Source: Reticulitermes speratus (lineage: Eukaryota; Arthropoda; Insecta; Blattodea; Rhinotermitidae). Taken from it: DNA of 64,000 nucleotides. Position 1 is the first letter of the stretch. Every line of letters begins with the position of its first letter. The stretch covers positions 3,797,709-3,861,708 of the forward strand of contig JAJKFL010000026.1 in NCBI GenBank assembly GCA_021186555.1, in the 5' to 3' direction. Positions 10,940 through 21,107 of the stretch are shown here, in pieces. Under the pieces are notes generated by a model, which was not told the origin of the DNA, searched no databases, and saw only the letters and a list, made by a program, of their open reading frames with translations. Position numbers and translations under genes: made by a program.

Positions 10940-11607
10940 GATAAGTCGGTCCCTGTCACCACGATAAGTCGGTCCCTGTCACCACGATAAGTCGGTCCCT
11001 GTCACCACGATAAGTCGGTCCCTGTCACCACGATAAGTCGGTCCCTGTCACCACGATAAGTCGGTCCCTGTCACCACGATAAGTCGGTCCCTGTCACCAC
11101 GATAAGTCGGTCCCTGTCACCACGATAAGTCGGTCCCTGTCACCACGATAAGTCGGTCCCTGTCACCACGATAAGTCGGTCACTGTCACCATTATAAGTC
11201 GGTCCCTGTCACCACGATAAGTCGGTCCCTGTCACCACGATAAGTCGGTCCCTGTCACCACGATAAGTCGGTCCCTGTCACCACGATAAGTCGGTCCCTG
11301 TCACCACGATAAGTCGGTCACTGTCACCATTATAAGTCGGTCCCTGTCACCACGATAAGTCGGTCCCTGTCACCACGATAAGTCGGTCCCTGTCACCACG
11401 ATAAGTCGGTCCCTGTCACCACGATAAGTCGGTCCCTGTCACCACGATAAGTCGGTCCCTGTCACCACGATAAGTCGGTCCCTGTCACCACGATAAGTCG
11501 GTCCCTGTCACCACGATAAGTCGGTCTCTGTCACCACGATAAGTCGGTCCCTGTCACCACGATAAGTCGGTCCCTGTCACCACCATAAGTCGGTCCCTGT
11601 CACCACG
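10940..11607 (+). repeat. Minisatellite S2, 23-bp unit, 29 copies
   Basis: Near-perfect repeats of GATAAGTCGGTCCCTGTC plus ACCAC. The 668 bp is 29 units. Two units share the same CACTGTCACCATTAT variant, implying internal duplication. Four copies of the same unit occur reversed at 59275-59366 next to the same flanking sequence, so the minisatellite belongs to a dispersed element rather than to this locus. Confidence 0.95.
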
Positions 11608-11960
11608 GCATGGCGCGTCCTCAGGTTGCGGATGGAGGAACGGCCTGCGGATATGGAGGGTAGCTGCGAATACATTGAATAAACAGTCGCGGACAGCCGA
11701 CAAGGGGTGGTCCTCCAGCTTGGGGGTTGGGCGAGGTGCTAACAACTTCTCGCCGTAAAAAATTACCAATTTACGAAACATTCAACAAAGCCTCGGACCT
11801 GGACTGATTCTTTGGACAGGGACAGGTGGCGGGCGGCTCTTGTGAATGCGGTAATGAACCTTCGGGTTCCATAAAATGCGGGGAATTTCTTGACTAGCTG
11901 AGGAACTGTTAGCTTCTCAAGAAGGACTGTGCTCCTTTCAGTTAGTTAAAGAAGCTAATT
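11608..11960 (+). mobile_element. 3' part of a minisatellite-bearing LINE composite
   Basis: Directly after the 23-bp array come about 185 bp (GGCATGGCGCGTCCTCAGG to AAGCCTCGGACC), then a LINE B 3' end (GGACAGGGACAGGTGGCGG, GTAATGAACCTTCGGGTTCC, GAGGAACTGTTAGCTTCTC). The same order, reversed, occurs at 58964-59372. The open frame at 11554-11781 on the minus strand runs through the minisatellite and is antisense to the LINE, so I do not call it a gene. Confidence 0.75.
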
Positions 11961-12387
11961 TTAATGTTCGATTATTTAGGTATTTAAACAACGTTCCTCC
12001 ATACACACAGCTTCTTCACGTAATCAGTTCGTTCCCATTCACATTATCTTCGTTCCTGATCGTCTTTGCAGAGTCTTTCCTCAACAGCTGATAGTTACTT
12101 AGCGCTTTAGAATGGACACCGTGCATCTGTAATGTAGGAGAATTGGAAACTACGAACTTTGCGCACCCCAAGAAGAAGATTTTTGAATATTATTTTCCGA
12201 AGTAATAGTGTTCTTTTTTCTGTTTGGAATTCGATAGTGGTTTTTTAACGACGCTGTCTGCGTGTCGTGCTGTGTAGCATCTAACAGGTTGATGCTGAAT
12301 AATGAACTGGAAGGGATATGGAAGGAAGCGACCGTAGTTTCATTTAAGCCTCTGTCCCAGCATTAACTTTGAGAGGCTGAGGAACAC
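11961..12387. other. No gene recognised
   Basis: A segment at about 12300-12370 (GGAAGGAAGCGACCG, GAGAGGCTGAGGAACACC) resembles a dispersed repeat also seen near 19545-19735 and 62150-62300, probably an old SINE-like family. Nothing coding is visible. Confidence 0.4.
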
Positions 12388-15244
12388 CGCCTGTGACTAA
12401 GCCCATCTCTGTGGTACTGTCCGCAGTACGTATCTTACACACGACGGCGTTCCTGCGCCTGTGACTAAGCCCATATCTGTGGTACTATCCGCAGTACGTA
12501 TCTTACACACGACGGCGTTCCTGCGCCTGTGACTAAGCCCATATCTGTGGTACTATCCGCAGTACGTATCTTACACACGACGGCGTTCCTGCGCCTGTGA
12601 CTAAGCCCATATCTGTGGCACTGTCCGCAGTACGTATCTTACACACGACGGCGTTCCTGCGCCTGTGACAAAGCCCATTTCTGTGGTACTGTCCGCAGTA
12701 CGTATCTTACACACGACGGCATTCCTGCGCCTGTGACTAAGCCCATTTCTCTGGCACTGTCCGCAGTACGTATCTTACACACGACGGCATTCCTGCGCCT
12801 GTGACTAAGCCCATTTTTCTGGCACTGTCCGCAGTACGTATCTTACACACGACGGCATTCCTGCGCCTGTGACTAAGCCCATTTCTCTGGCACTGTCCGC
12901 AGTACGTATCTTACACACGACGGCATTCCTGCGCCTGTGACTAAGCCCATTTCTCTGGCACTGTCCGCAGTACGTATCTTACACACGACGGCATTCCTGC
13001 GCCTGTGACTAAGCCCATTTTTCTGGCACTGTCCGCAGTACGTATCTTACACACGACGGCATTCCTGCGCCTGTGACTAAGCCCATTTCTCTGGTACTGT
13101 CCGCAGTACGTATCTTACACACAAAGGCATTCCTGCGCCTGTGACTAAGCCCATTTCTCTGGCACTGTCCGCAGTACGTATCTTACACACGACGGCATTC
13201 CTGCGCCTGTGACTAAGCCCATTTCTGTGGCACTGTCCGCAGTACGTATCTTACACACGACGGCATTCCTGCGCCTGTGACTAAGCCCATTTCTCTGGCA
13301 CTGTCCGCAGTACGTATCTTACACACGACGGCATTCCTGCGCCTGTGACTAAGCCCATTTTTCTGGCACTGTCCGCAGTACGTATCTTACACACGACGGC
13401 ATTCCTGCGCCTGTGACTAAGCCCATTTCTCTGGCACTGTCCGCAGTACGTATCTTACACACGACGGCATTCCTGCGCCTGTGACTAAGCCCATTTCTCT
13501 GGCACTGTCCGCAGTACGTATCTTACACACGACGGCATTCCTGCGCCTGTGACTAAGCCCATTTTTCTGGCACTGTCCGCAGTACGTATCTTACACACGA
13601 CGGCATTCCTGCGCCTGTGACTAAGCCCATTTCTCTGGTACTGTCCGCAGTACGTATCTTACACACAACGGCGTTCCTGCGCCTGTGACTAAGCCCATTT
13701 CTGTGGTACTGTCCGCAGTACGTATCTTACACACGACGGCATTCCTGCGCCTGTGACTAAGCCCATTTCTGTGGTACTGTCCGCAGTACGTATCTTACAC
13801 ACGACGGCGTTCCTGCGCCTGTGACTAAGCCCATTTCTGTGGCACTGTCCGCAGTACGTATCTTACACACGACGGCGTTCCTGCGCCTGTGACTAAGCCC
13901 ATTTCTCTGGCACTGTCCGCAGTACGTATCTTACACACGACGGCATTCCTGCGCCTGTGACTAAGCCCATTTCTCTGGCACTGTCCACAGTACGTATCTT
14001 ACACACGACGGCATTCCTGCGCCTGTGACTAAGCCCATTTCTCTGGCACTGTCCGCAGTACGTATCTTACACACGACGGCGTTCCTGCGCCTGTGACTAA
14101 GCCCATTTCTCTGGCACTGTCCGCAGTACGTATCTTACACACGACGGCATTCCTGCGCCTGTGACTAAGCCCATTTCTCTGGCACTGTCCGCAGTACGTA
14201 TCTTACACACGACGGCATTCCTGCGCCTGTGACTAAGCCCATTTCTCTGGCACTGTCCGCAGTACGTATCTTACACACGACGGCATTCCTGCGCCTGTGA
14301 CTAAGCCCATTTCTCTGGCACTGTCCGCAGTACGTATCTTACACACGACGGCATTCCTGCGCCTGTGACTAAGCCCATTTCTCTGGCACTGTCCGCAGTA
14401 CGTATCTTACACACGACGGCATTCCTGCGCCTGTGACTAAGCCCATTTCTCTGGCACTGTCCGCAGTACGTATCTTACACACGACGGCGTTCCTGCGCCT
14501 GTGACTAAGCCCATTTCTCTGGCACTGTCCGCAGTACGTATCTTACACACGACGGCGTTCCTGCGCCTGTGACTAAGCCCATTTCTCTGGCACTGTCCGC
14601 AGTACGTATCTTACACACGACGGCGTTCCTGCGCCTGTGACTAAGCCCATCTCTGTGGCACTGTCCGCAGTACGTATCTTACACACGACGGCATTCCTGC
14701 GCCTGTGACTAAGCCCATTTCTCTGGCACTGTCCGCAGTACGTATCTTACACACGACGGCGTTCCTGCGCCTGTGACTAAGCCCATCTCTGTGGCACTGT
14801 CCGCAGTACGTATCTTACACACGACGGCATTCCTGCGCCTGTGACTAAGCCCATTTCTCTGGCACTGTCCGCAGTACGTATCTTACACACGACGGCATTC
14901 CTGCGCCTGTGACTAAGCCCATTTCTCTGGCACTGTCCGCAGTACGTATCTTACACACGACGGCGTTCCTGCGCCTGTGACTAAGCCCATTTCTCTGGCA
15001 CTGTCCGCAGTACGTATCTTACACACGACGGCGTTCCTGCGCCTGTGACTAAGCCCATCTCTGTGGCACTGTCCGCAGTACGTATCTTACACACGACGGC
15101 GTTCCTGCGCCTGTGACTAAGCCCATCTCTGTGGTACTGTCCGCAGTACGTATCTTACACACGACGGCGTTCCTGCGCCTGTGACTAAGCCCATTTATGT
15201 GGCACTGTCCGCAGTACGTATCTTACACACGACGGCGTTCCTGC
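12388..15244 (+). repeat. Satellite array S3, 68-bp unit, 42 copies
   Basis: Units contain GTGACTAAGCCCAT, TGGCACTGTCCGCAGTACGT, ATCTTACACACGACGGC and TTCCTGCGCCT. 2857 bp divided by 68 gives 42 copies, with mostly substitutions and almost no indels. Variants at two sites (TTCTCT/TTTTCT/TTCTGT and GCGTTCC/GCATTCC) show a block of units repeating at an 8-unit (544-bp) interval. First and last units differ most, as expected for an array homogenised by unequal exchange. No open frame spans it. Confidence 0.95.
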
Positions 15245-15920
15245 TCTTGTCTGCTCCTTTATTCGTTAGCCATACACGCATCCCGCCTGACGGTGAGTCG
15301 GTAGATGCCCATGAATATAACGTGTCTTCAGTGATTGATGGTATCCATTTCGGCAACGATCCTGTCTGTATCATAATTATATTTTGAAATTTACATAAAA
15401 GAATAAAAAAAATACTATTTCCTTCCTTCCCTCGTTCTGATATTCGAGGCAACCTGTCGTCCCTTCGCCTTTCATGTATATATCATCGACGCATCGCTGT
15501 ACAATATTTTTCCTACATTCAGTCAGTGAATAGAAAGAGGAGGGAAGCCTGTTATTGTACTGCGGGCAAGTCAGAAAGTAAAGGAAACTATAGTTTGCTT
15601 CAAAAGTTTTGATGGTAGCACCAAAGTGAGACGGTACGTGAATATTAAAGCCTTTATAGATGTTACGCCGTTTCGACTGTACTTACCCGACGTTTCGGAG
15701 GAGCTTTATGTTTAGGTTTAGGATGTCTAAGACGGGCTGATTTTTCTACACTGAAGATCAAGGAACTGCGATTTTTCGAAATGTCGACAACTTTGTACCT
15801 GTCTAGACGGTGTAGCATGTGAAAAAAAAACTTGTATCTTTAGCAGCATTGCTGTGCGGTCCGTAAAACCTTGCAAGACGGCGGATGTAACTGGCATGAA
15901 GCTGTCAGTTTTAAGGTTTT
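15245..15920. other. No gene recognised
   Basis: Short open frames cross 15181-15452 on both strands but match no family I know. A GAAAC-type fragment (CCCGACGTTTCGGAGG) at about 15688-15703 is probably a piece of a hammerhead-like repeat. A CGGTGAGT donor-like string at 15288-15295 has no supporting exon. Confidence 0.4.
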
Positions 15921-15936
15921 GTAATGTTGGTGTATC

Positions 15937-16190
15937 AGCCGATCCCAGTGGCCGTGTGGTAAGGCGTGGGTCTTCGGCCGCTCGCTTACTGGGATCGTGG
16001 GTTCGAATCCCACCGGGGACATGGATGTCTGTCTCTTGTGAGTATTGTGTGTTGTCAGGTAGAGGTCTCTGCGACGGGCTGGTCCCTCGTCCAGAGGAGT
16101 CCTACCGAGTGTGGTGTGTCTGAGTGTGATCGTGAAGCCTCGACGAAACGAGGAGGCCCAGGCCCTTATAGGGCTGTCGAGCCATAAAAA
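15937..16190 (+). mobile_element. SINE family B (tRNA-derived)
   Basis: Head: CAGTGGCCGTGTGGTAAGGC (A-box region) and GGTTCGAATCCCACCGG (B box). Body: CTGTCTCTTGTGAGTATTG and GTCCAGAGGAGTCCTACCG. Tail: GCCCTTATAGGGCTGTCGAG followed by CCATAAAAA. Imperfect flanking repeats ATGTTGGTGTAT and ATGTTGGTATAT (15924, 16192) support retroposition. Relatives are at 55160-55411 and 58657-58826. Confidence 0.85.
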
Positions 16191-16313
16191 TATGTTGGTA
16201 TATTACACGTAGTATTACCAAGGGTTTATGGACTTTGTGTATCGTCTGTTGTTCAGAAAATAACACAAGTTTCGGAAACTGTTTTATGATTTCCCTCACT
16301 TTCTTTGGATATA

Positions 16314-16891
16314 CAGGGCATACACAAAAGAATGGTGCGGTTTCAAAAGTGAATAAAAAATTTATGTCTCACATTACACGGGCACAACATACACCGTCAG
16401 CGGCGGCAACTTTCCAAGTTTCTCATGCGCTACCAGCAGTTCGCTTCTCATGCTTACTGCGTGGCCGCGGGGCCAGTTTCAAAGATGGCGTTGCAGCAGG
16501 AGAAGGCTTTCTGTGTGCTCCGTTTTGAGGTGTCCAGATCTGTGATTACAGTGCAGCGTGAGTTTCGTGCACGGTTTAAAAAAGACGCACCACACAAGAA
16601 TAACATAAGCAGGTGGTACCGACAGTTTGTAGAAACTGGATGCTTGTGTAAAGGCAAGAGTCCTGGTCGACCTCGTGTGTCTGATGAAAACATTGAAAGA
16701 GTGCGTGAGGCGTTTCAGCGAAGTCCCCGCAAGTCAGTGGCTAAAGGAAGCAGGGAATTGGGCATGCCAAAAATGACGGTGTGGAAGGTGTTGCGTAAGC
16801 GGCTATGTTTTAAACCGTACAAGATGCGATTGGTGCAGGCCCTTAAACCAGCAGACTTTTGAAACCGCACCATTCTTTTGTGTATGCCCTG
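16314..16891 (+). mobile_element. Internally deleted mariner-like element (N-terminal half retained)
   Basis: Ends CAGGGCATACACAAAAGAAT and its complement are flanked by TA (16312-16313, 16892-16893), as for Tc1-mariner elements. It is 578 bp. The left 180 bp, including a long subterminal inverted repeat, match the element at 39898-40472. On the right only about 30 bp of the terminal repeat remain, directly after the truncated transposase frame. It could move only if a full-length relative supplies transposase. Confidence 0.88.
16485..16862 (+). pseudogene. Mariner-like transposase, N-terminal DNA-binding part only
   Basis: I start this at the ATG at 16485 (MALQQEKAFCVLRFEV) and not at the earlier in-frame ATG at 16425, because the upstream part lies in the element's conserved subterminal repeat. 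The 125 residues show two helix-turn-helix-like parts joined by GKSPGRPRVS: a first near residues 5-45 (VITVQREFRARF, NNISRWYRQFVETG) and a second near 60-105 (VREAFQRSPRKSVAKGSREL, MPKMTVWKVLRKRL). This is the paired DNA-binding layout of mariner-family transposases, and the first half resembles DUF4817. The catalytic DDE/D domain is absent; the frame ends LVQALKPADF at the right terminal repeat. A peptide that still binds terminal repeats could in principle repress related elements, which is inference. Confidence 0.8.
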
Positions 16892-17559
16892 TATATGTTC
16901 GTAGCAGATATTTCGTCGTCACGTCCGGTGATGCGCTGCTCTGGCAAGCTACGTGCTGCCAAATCACTGTAATTAAAGAGATATTAGAAACACATATAGT
17001 ACTTTTTTTTCCCAGTGAATAAAATCTGTATATTGAGGTTGGAGTAGACTGAATGCATTGTGCCGCCTATTTGTCATCAGGGTTTTGGAACTTTTACGTG
17101 CGTTAGTTAGGTCTGGGAAGCGGGAAGATTCAACACTCAACAAATTTTCCCAAAACTTTGCTTTCAAAAATACTGTACTGTTGTTACTGCGAGGTCGTGC
17201 TGTTGCAGTGCAGCATGACCCGAGTTACGGAACAGGAGTCGCCACTGATTATTTCATATCTCAGCTTCATAGTCAGTCTATACGTCACAGTGTGCCCCGA
17301 AATTCAGGTAACCGGTTATAAAATGTACTGCAAAACACGTTGCACTTTGCTTTATTAATTACTGAATATACAGGAATTGTTCTGAATGACGCCATCCGCG
17401 TTCAGTGCACAATTCGCAACGTTGTGACACCGTTGTACAAATTAAGTGACTTGTGGGCCACCCGGTATATCAAGGGCCATACGCGTCTCTGACAGTTCGT
17501 TGTTCGCAGTGATTCTCCTTCCTGAGTCTAAGGACAGCAGAAACAAAATGAGGATTAAG
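16892..17559. other. No gene recognised
   Basis: Short open frames at 17058-17358 match no family I recognise. No SINE, LINE or MITE end was identified. Confidence 0.4.
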
Positions 17560-17735
17560 TTTTTAAACCGTGTAGTGCATACGATTTTCGATTTTTCCAG
17601 ACGTTTCGGAGGAGCGTACTGAATCCATCTTCAGGGTGACTGAATTTGATTTACAAGAATGCTTGTCACCCTGAAGACTGACAGTGCGTTCCTCTGAAAC
17701 GTCGGAACAAAGCAAATACATTACGCAGTGTAAAA
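17560..17735. repeat. Hairpin element with facing hammerhead-like motifs
   Basis: Arms of roughly 82 bp run from GTTTTTAAACCGTGTAGTGC to CTTCAGGGTGAC, and back from GTCACCCTGAAG to GCAGTGTAAAAAC. Each side has the CTGAAGA and GAAAC elements (17598-17640 minus, 17663-17706 plus). Stem II of both copies is poor, so this pair looks degenerate. It is the same plan as 2270-2702 and 48314-48593. Confidence 0.65.
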
Positions 17736-17783
17736 ACCCAAAAATATATCCCGTCATTTGAAGGTAAAAGAATATGAGGTAAA

Positions 17784-18600
17784 ATTGAGAACTAATGGGT
17801 TTGTGATTGAGGTTAGCTCTATCTAAGGGACCCAACAGAAGGTCCAGTGATTGAGGTTAGCTCTATCTAAGGGACCCAACAGAAGGTCCAGTGATTGAGG
17901 TTAGCTCTATCTAAGGGACCCAACAGAAGGTCCAGTGATTGAGGTTAGCTCTATCTAAGGGACCCAACAGAAGGTCCAGTGATTGAGGTTAGCTCTATCT
18001 AAGGGACCCAACAGAAGGTCCAGTGATTGACGTTAGCTCTATCTAAGGGACCCAACAGAAGGTCCAGTGATTGACGTTAGCTCTATCTAAGGGACCCAAC
18101 AGAAGGTCCAGTGATTGACGTTAGCTCTATCTAAGGGACCCAACAGAAGGTCCAGTGATTGACGTTAGCTCTATATAAGGGACCCAACAGAAGGTCCAGT
18201 GATTGACGTTAGCTCTATCTAAGGGACCCAACAGAAGGTCCAGTGATTGACGTTAGCTCTATCTAAGGGACCCAACAGAAGGTCCAGTGATTGAGGTTAG
18301 CTCTATCTAAGGGACCCAACAGAAGGTCCAGTGATTGAGGTTAGCTCTATGTAAGGGACTCAACAGAAGGTCCAGTGATTGAGGTTAGCTCTATCTAAGG
18401 GACCCAACAGATGGTCCAGTGATTGACGTTAGCTCTATCTAAGGGACCCAACAGAGTAGGTGTCTCCCTCCCCCTTCACCTGAGGACGGAAGCAGATCCA
18501 GTTTCCGAAACGTCGTGATTTTAGATATCCAGACGATGCACAAAGTCCACAAACCAATCAGTTCTCAACGTTACGTACCGTCGTCAGAACGTTTTAGAAT
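17784..18600 (+). repeat. Element carrying 44-bp tandem array S4 (about 15 copies)
   Basis: Array 17803-18452 repeats GGTCCAGTGATTGAGGTTAG, CTCTATCTAAGGGACCCAAC, AGAA with period 44. It is followed by CTCCCTCCCCCTTCACC, a hammerhead-like motif and a boundary ending near GTCGTCAGAACGTTTTAG. The left boundary GAGAACTAATGGGTTT joins the array abruptly. Compared with the complete relative at 35664-36889, the left arm is deleted. Several consecutive units carry GACGTTAG instead of GAGGTTAG, showing block duplication. Confidence 0.85.
18474..18518 (+). ncRNA. Hammerhead-like motif at array boundary
   Basis: CTGAGGA, C, GGAAGC-loop-GTTTCC, GAAAC, GTCGTG. Stem II is 5-6 bp. Stem III and the cleavage triplet are unclear, so this is weaker than the 2404 copy. 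Confidence 0.4.
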
Positions 18601-18608
18601 TTATATAA

Positions 18609-18815
18609 GGTAAATTTTTGCCTCTCTACGCCTTGAAGGCATGTAGGAGGAGTAGAGGTATAGCGCCACTCATTCTTAAGCTCGGCACTAAATGAAGGTG
18701 GATGATGAACTTCACGTTCCAGCCGCTTTACCGCTGGGGAAAGAAACGCCGTATCCACTGAATAAGAGGCTGGGTGAGTCCCAGAGCCGGTCTGGACGGT
18801 TTTGGAGAAACCATA
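18609..18815 (-). mobile_element. SINE family A, head missing
   Basis: On the minus strand it runs from the GTTTCTCCAAAACCGTCC region through GGCACTAAATGAAGG-type landmarks to GGCAAAAATTTACC. The tRNA-like promoter is absent (5'-truncated). Confidence 0.75.
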
Positions 18816-20323
18816 ATTCGAACAACAACGAAAATGAAAACCTTAAAACTTGCATAAACGTGGCAGTGCTAACCATGACGCCGTGATGCATGGTTGTGCA
18901 TCTTCGTAGCGTGTCACATGCTCCACTTGCCTTTCGTATTTCACAGTTCCTAAACGCGCGGCAGGTCGCTTGCATTGGGGTCAGTCAAGAGACGTTCTCA
19001 CTGTCAGCACTTGTTGAGACATTTACTGTTTACAGACGCACTGTTCGTGCCAGCTCTCCAGATCTTAGTGACAGACATCTTCCTTTTGTTTATTGACACT
19101 TAATCAGCTTAGCAGTCTGCAGTCTCTCTCTTGTAAGGCTGCAGGACCTCCCTGTATACCAAAACATCCACAGAGCTGCGTTCAGCCTGCTGTCGTTCTT
19201 TTGTTTTCCCTTCTTGCAGGTTTCGTTTTTCCTTTCCCTCCTTCCGTCTTTTCTTTGTTACTACCTTTACTTTCACTCTTTTTTTTTCTGTCTTTATTCC
19301 TTCCTTGATTTAGTGAACTGCGTATTTGAAACAAGTCACGAATGTGGAAGTGGTCTTGATCTGCTGATATCCCCTGTTTTTGCTAAGAGTGCCTGATAAA
19401 AGCTACGAATCCGTTAGGCAGGATAGCCTCTTCTAGTTGGCATTGGATCCCTGACACTCCTGAAGGAGCTGAAACCCCTACAACTATCAGCGTTTCTTGC
19501 CCAGATTTTGTAGAGTTGAATTAACTGTTTTATGATTAAACTTTACAAGGAATGGAAGGGAAGTGACCTTTGTCTGACCTGAGAAACGTCATGGTACCGA
19601 ACGTCATTGTAGCCAGGCTGTTGGTTTGATTCGAAACCCTGACCCACGCTTGGCAGCGCTTTAATTTCGTCAGTCCTCAGATCATCCATGCAAATTATAT
19701 TTAAAACAGGCCACGACCACTTCCCTCCACACACTGCACATTCTCATTCACAGTACAGTGGGTACAGTTCGTACTGCGTCCCTCGCCTGCGCCGTTCTTA
19801 ATTCCGTATCAACAGCAGCGGCCCAATCCTGAGCCAGAAATATTTAAAGCTGTACTTAGACCAAGACATCTTTTGTATTACGTTACACTGCAAGCTCCTC
19901 AGCTGCCTTCTGGTAACCTGAATAGATTTATACGTGGTATAGTGTGTCCATGGAGCAATAGATAGATATCCAGCTGCATACTTTAATGGCAACTGTCATT
20001 GCTGGCTTGACCACTGGCTTTAGACCATTCAGTTCACATTTCAACAGTCAGCTTACTCACTATGGAGCATATAACTCCATGATACAGGTCATCCTTAAGC
20101 TAGTGATGTTATTCAACTGATAAATAACTTTTTGTTATTGATAACTGCAAGGTTCATCATCACATTCACAAAAGCCTGCTGTTATATCCTCTTCTAGGCC
20201 TCCAAAGTCAAGGGTATTCCTTGAGCTATTCAAAACTGCAATGTGTATCATCACATCCACAAATGCCAGCCTTTATATCCTTTTCCGAACCATATCAGTA
20301 GTTGATACAGCATCATTATTATA
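18816..20323. other. Probable intron of aPKC; no exon found
   Basis: A pyrimidine-rich tract at 19195-19310 and a dispersed SINE-like repeat at about 19545-19735 (B-box-like GGTTTGATTCGAAACCC) are visible. I found no frame resembling the aPKC turn motif or kinase core here. If the exon at 20471 is real, this is its upstream intron. Confidence 0.4.
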
Positions 20324-20414
20324 CAGGGTGAGCGAAGAGTCACTGTGCACCTGCTTTGTGTGTGGGACGTCCCCACTTCTAGCACAGGTGCACAGGGACT
20401 TTCCGCTTATCCTG
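20324..20414. mobile_element. Mariner-like MITE, 91 bp, next to a splice acceptor
   Basis: Ends CAGGGTGAGCGAAGAGTCAC and the complement of GACTTTCCGCTTATCCTG form arms of about 35 bp with TA on both sides (20322-20323, 20415-20416). The arms converge on GTGCACCTG/CAGGTGCAC. It ends 56 bp upstream of the aPKC acceptor. Confidence 0.75.
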
Positions 20415-20437
20415 TATAACTTACGAATAAACCCAGT

Positions 20438-20470
20438 TACTAAGAATCTGTCTCTTCTGCATGTTCACAG
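20438..20470 (+). other. Branch point, polypyrimidine tract and 3' splice site
   Basis: TACTAAG at 20438-20444 (branch A about 20443) is close to the optimal branch sequence. TCTGTCTCTTCTGCATGTTC then leads to CACAG at 20466-20470. The exon starts with G, which completes a CCG proline codon in the aPKC model. Confidence 0.75.
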
Positions 20471-20558
20471 GCGGGTGATTGAGAAAATCGACCAGACTGA
20501 GTTTGAAGGTTTCGAGTATGTCAACCCTCTGCTCATGTCACTGGAAGACTGTGTGTGA
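20471..20558 (+). CDS. aPKC: Atypical protein kinase C, last coding exon (C-terminal tail)
   Basis: This exon encodes the final 28 residues plus one shared codon: [29 protein letters not shown], then TGA at 20556-20558. The hydrophobic motif FEGFEY has glutamate where conventional and novel PKCs have a phosphorylated Ser/Thr, which is diagnostic of the atypical class (PKC iota/zeta and insect aPKC). aPKC is the kinase of the Par-3/Par-6 polarity complex at the cell cortex. Its C-terminal four residues act as a PDZ ligand for Par-3 in other animals, and EDCV fits that role. The acceptor at 20470 gives phase 2, so the previous exon should end in CC of ...DDP. The apparent open frame upstream (20241-20470) is intron, since it contains a MITE. 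No other exon was found, so kinase domain and regulation cannot be judged. An expressed partial retrocopy is possible but unlikely given the intact splice site. Confidence 0.88.
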
Positions 20559-20563
20559 CGTCA
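20556..20563. promoter_or_regulatory. Perfect CRE palindrome overlapping the aPKC stop codon
   Basis: TGACGTCA, the full CREB/ATF consensus, starts with the stop codon. Related half sites (TGACG, TGATGTCA) follow within 45 bp. The match is exact, but function is unknown and chance is plausible. Confidence 0.3.
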
Positions 20564-21094
20564 CGATTTGGCCCGCCATCTTGATGACGTATTAGTGATG
20601 TCAGATCACGAGATGAGGGCCGACGAAGATGGCAGCGGACGAGGCATTCTGCATCATATGTTCTGCCTTCCGTTACACTAGGACATAGCACGCGTTATAT
20701 ATACATATACATATAGAAAATATACAATCATATAACATATAATTAGATTTAGCTTTAAGAACAGAATATAAAGTGAGAGGTAAGCGGTTCCCAAACGAAT
20801 ACTTCGTGGGTGCAAGGAATATTACAGAGGCAGACAGATAATGGTTATTTATTTGGTTGAACATTATTTGGACCCAAATTTATAACAAGAAAGAAAAGAA
20901 ATAAGTGGCTGCTCCGTTGTGTGTTTGTTAATAGAAAAAAACAATATTTTCTGTATTCAGCTAACATTCCATATTTCAGATTTATATTCGCAGTACCTTG
21001 CTTACGTTTCAGATGGGAAATGATTTGCAAAGAATCATCCGAAAGTATATTTTTGAGGCGTTCAGCCACAAGTTACTGATGTCAAAAACAAAAA

Positions 21095-21107
21095 AATAAA
21101 ATAAATA
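21095..21107 (+). promoter_or_regulatory. Candidate polyadenylation signals
   Basis: Overlapping AATAAA-type hexamers about 540 bp after the aPKC stop codon could end a short transcript form. Further AATAAA copies downstream (for example near 24574 and 25823) would allow longer forms. Usage is unknown. Confidence 0.35.

Noticed and set aside
10940-11607. CRISPR-like or iteron-like 23-bp repeats
   Set aside because: Units are contiguous without spacers, and the same array travels with a LINE-tailed element.
15284-15295. Donor-like CTGACGGTGAGT after the 68-bp satellite
   Set aside because: There is no preceding exon: the upstream sequence is satellite, and the frame resembles nothing known.
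20241-20470. N-terminal part of the open frame ending in the aPKC tail
   Set aside because: It contains a MITE and the branch point and acceptor; similarity to aPKC starts exactly at 20471.
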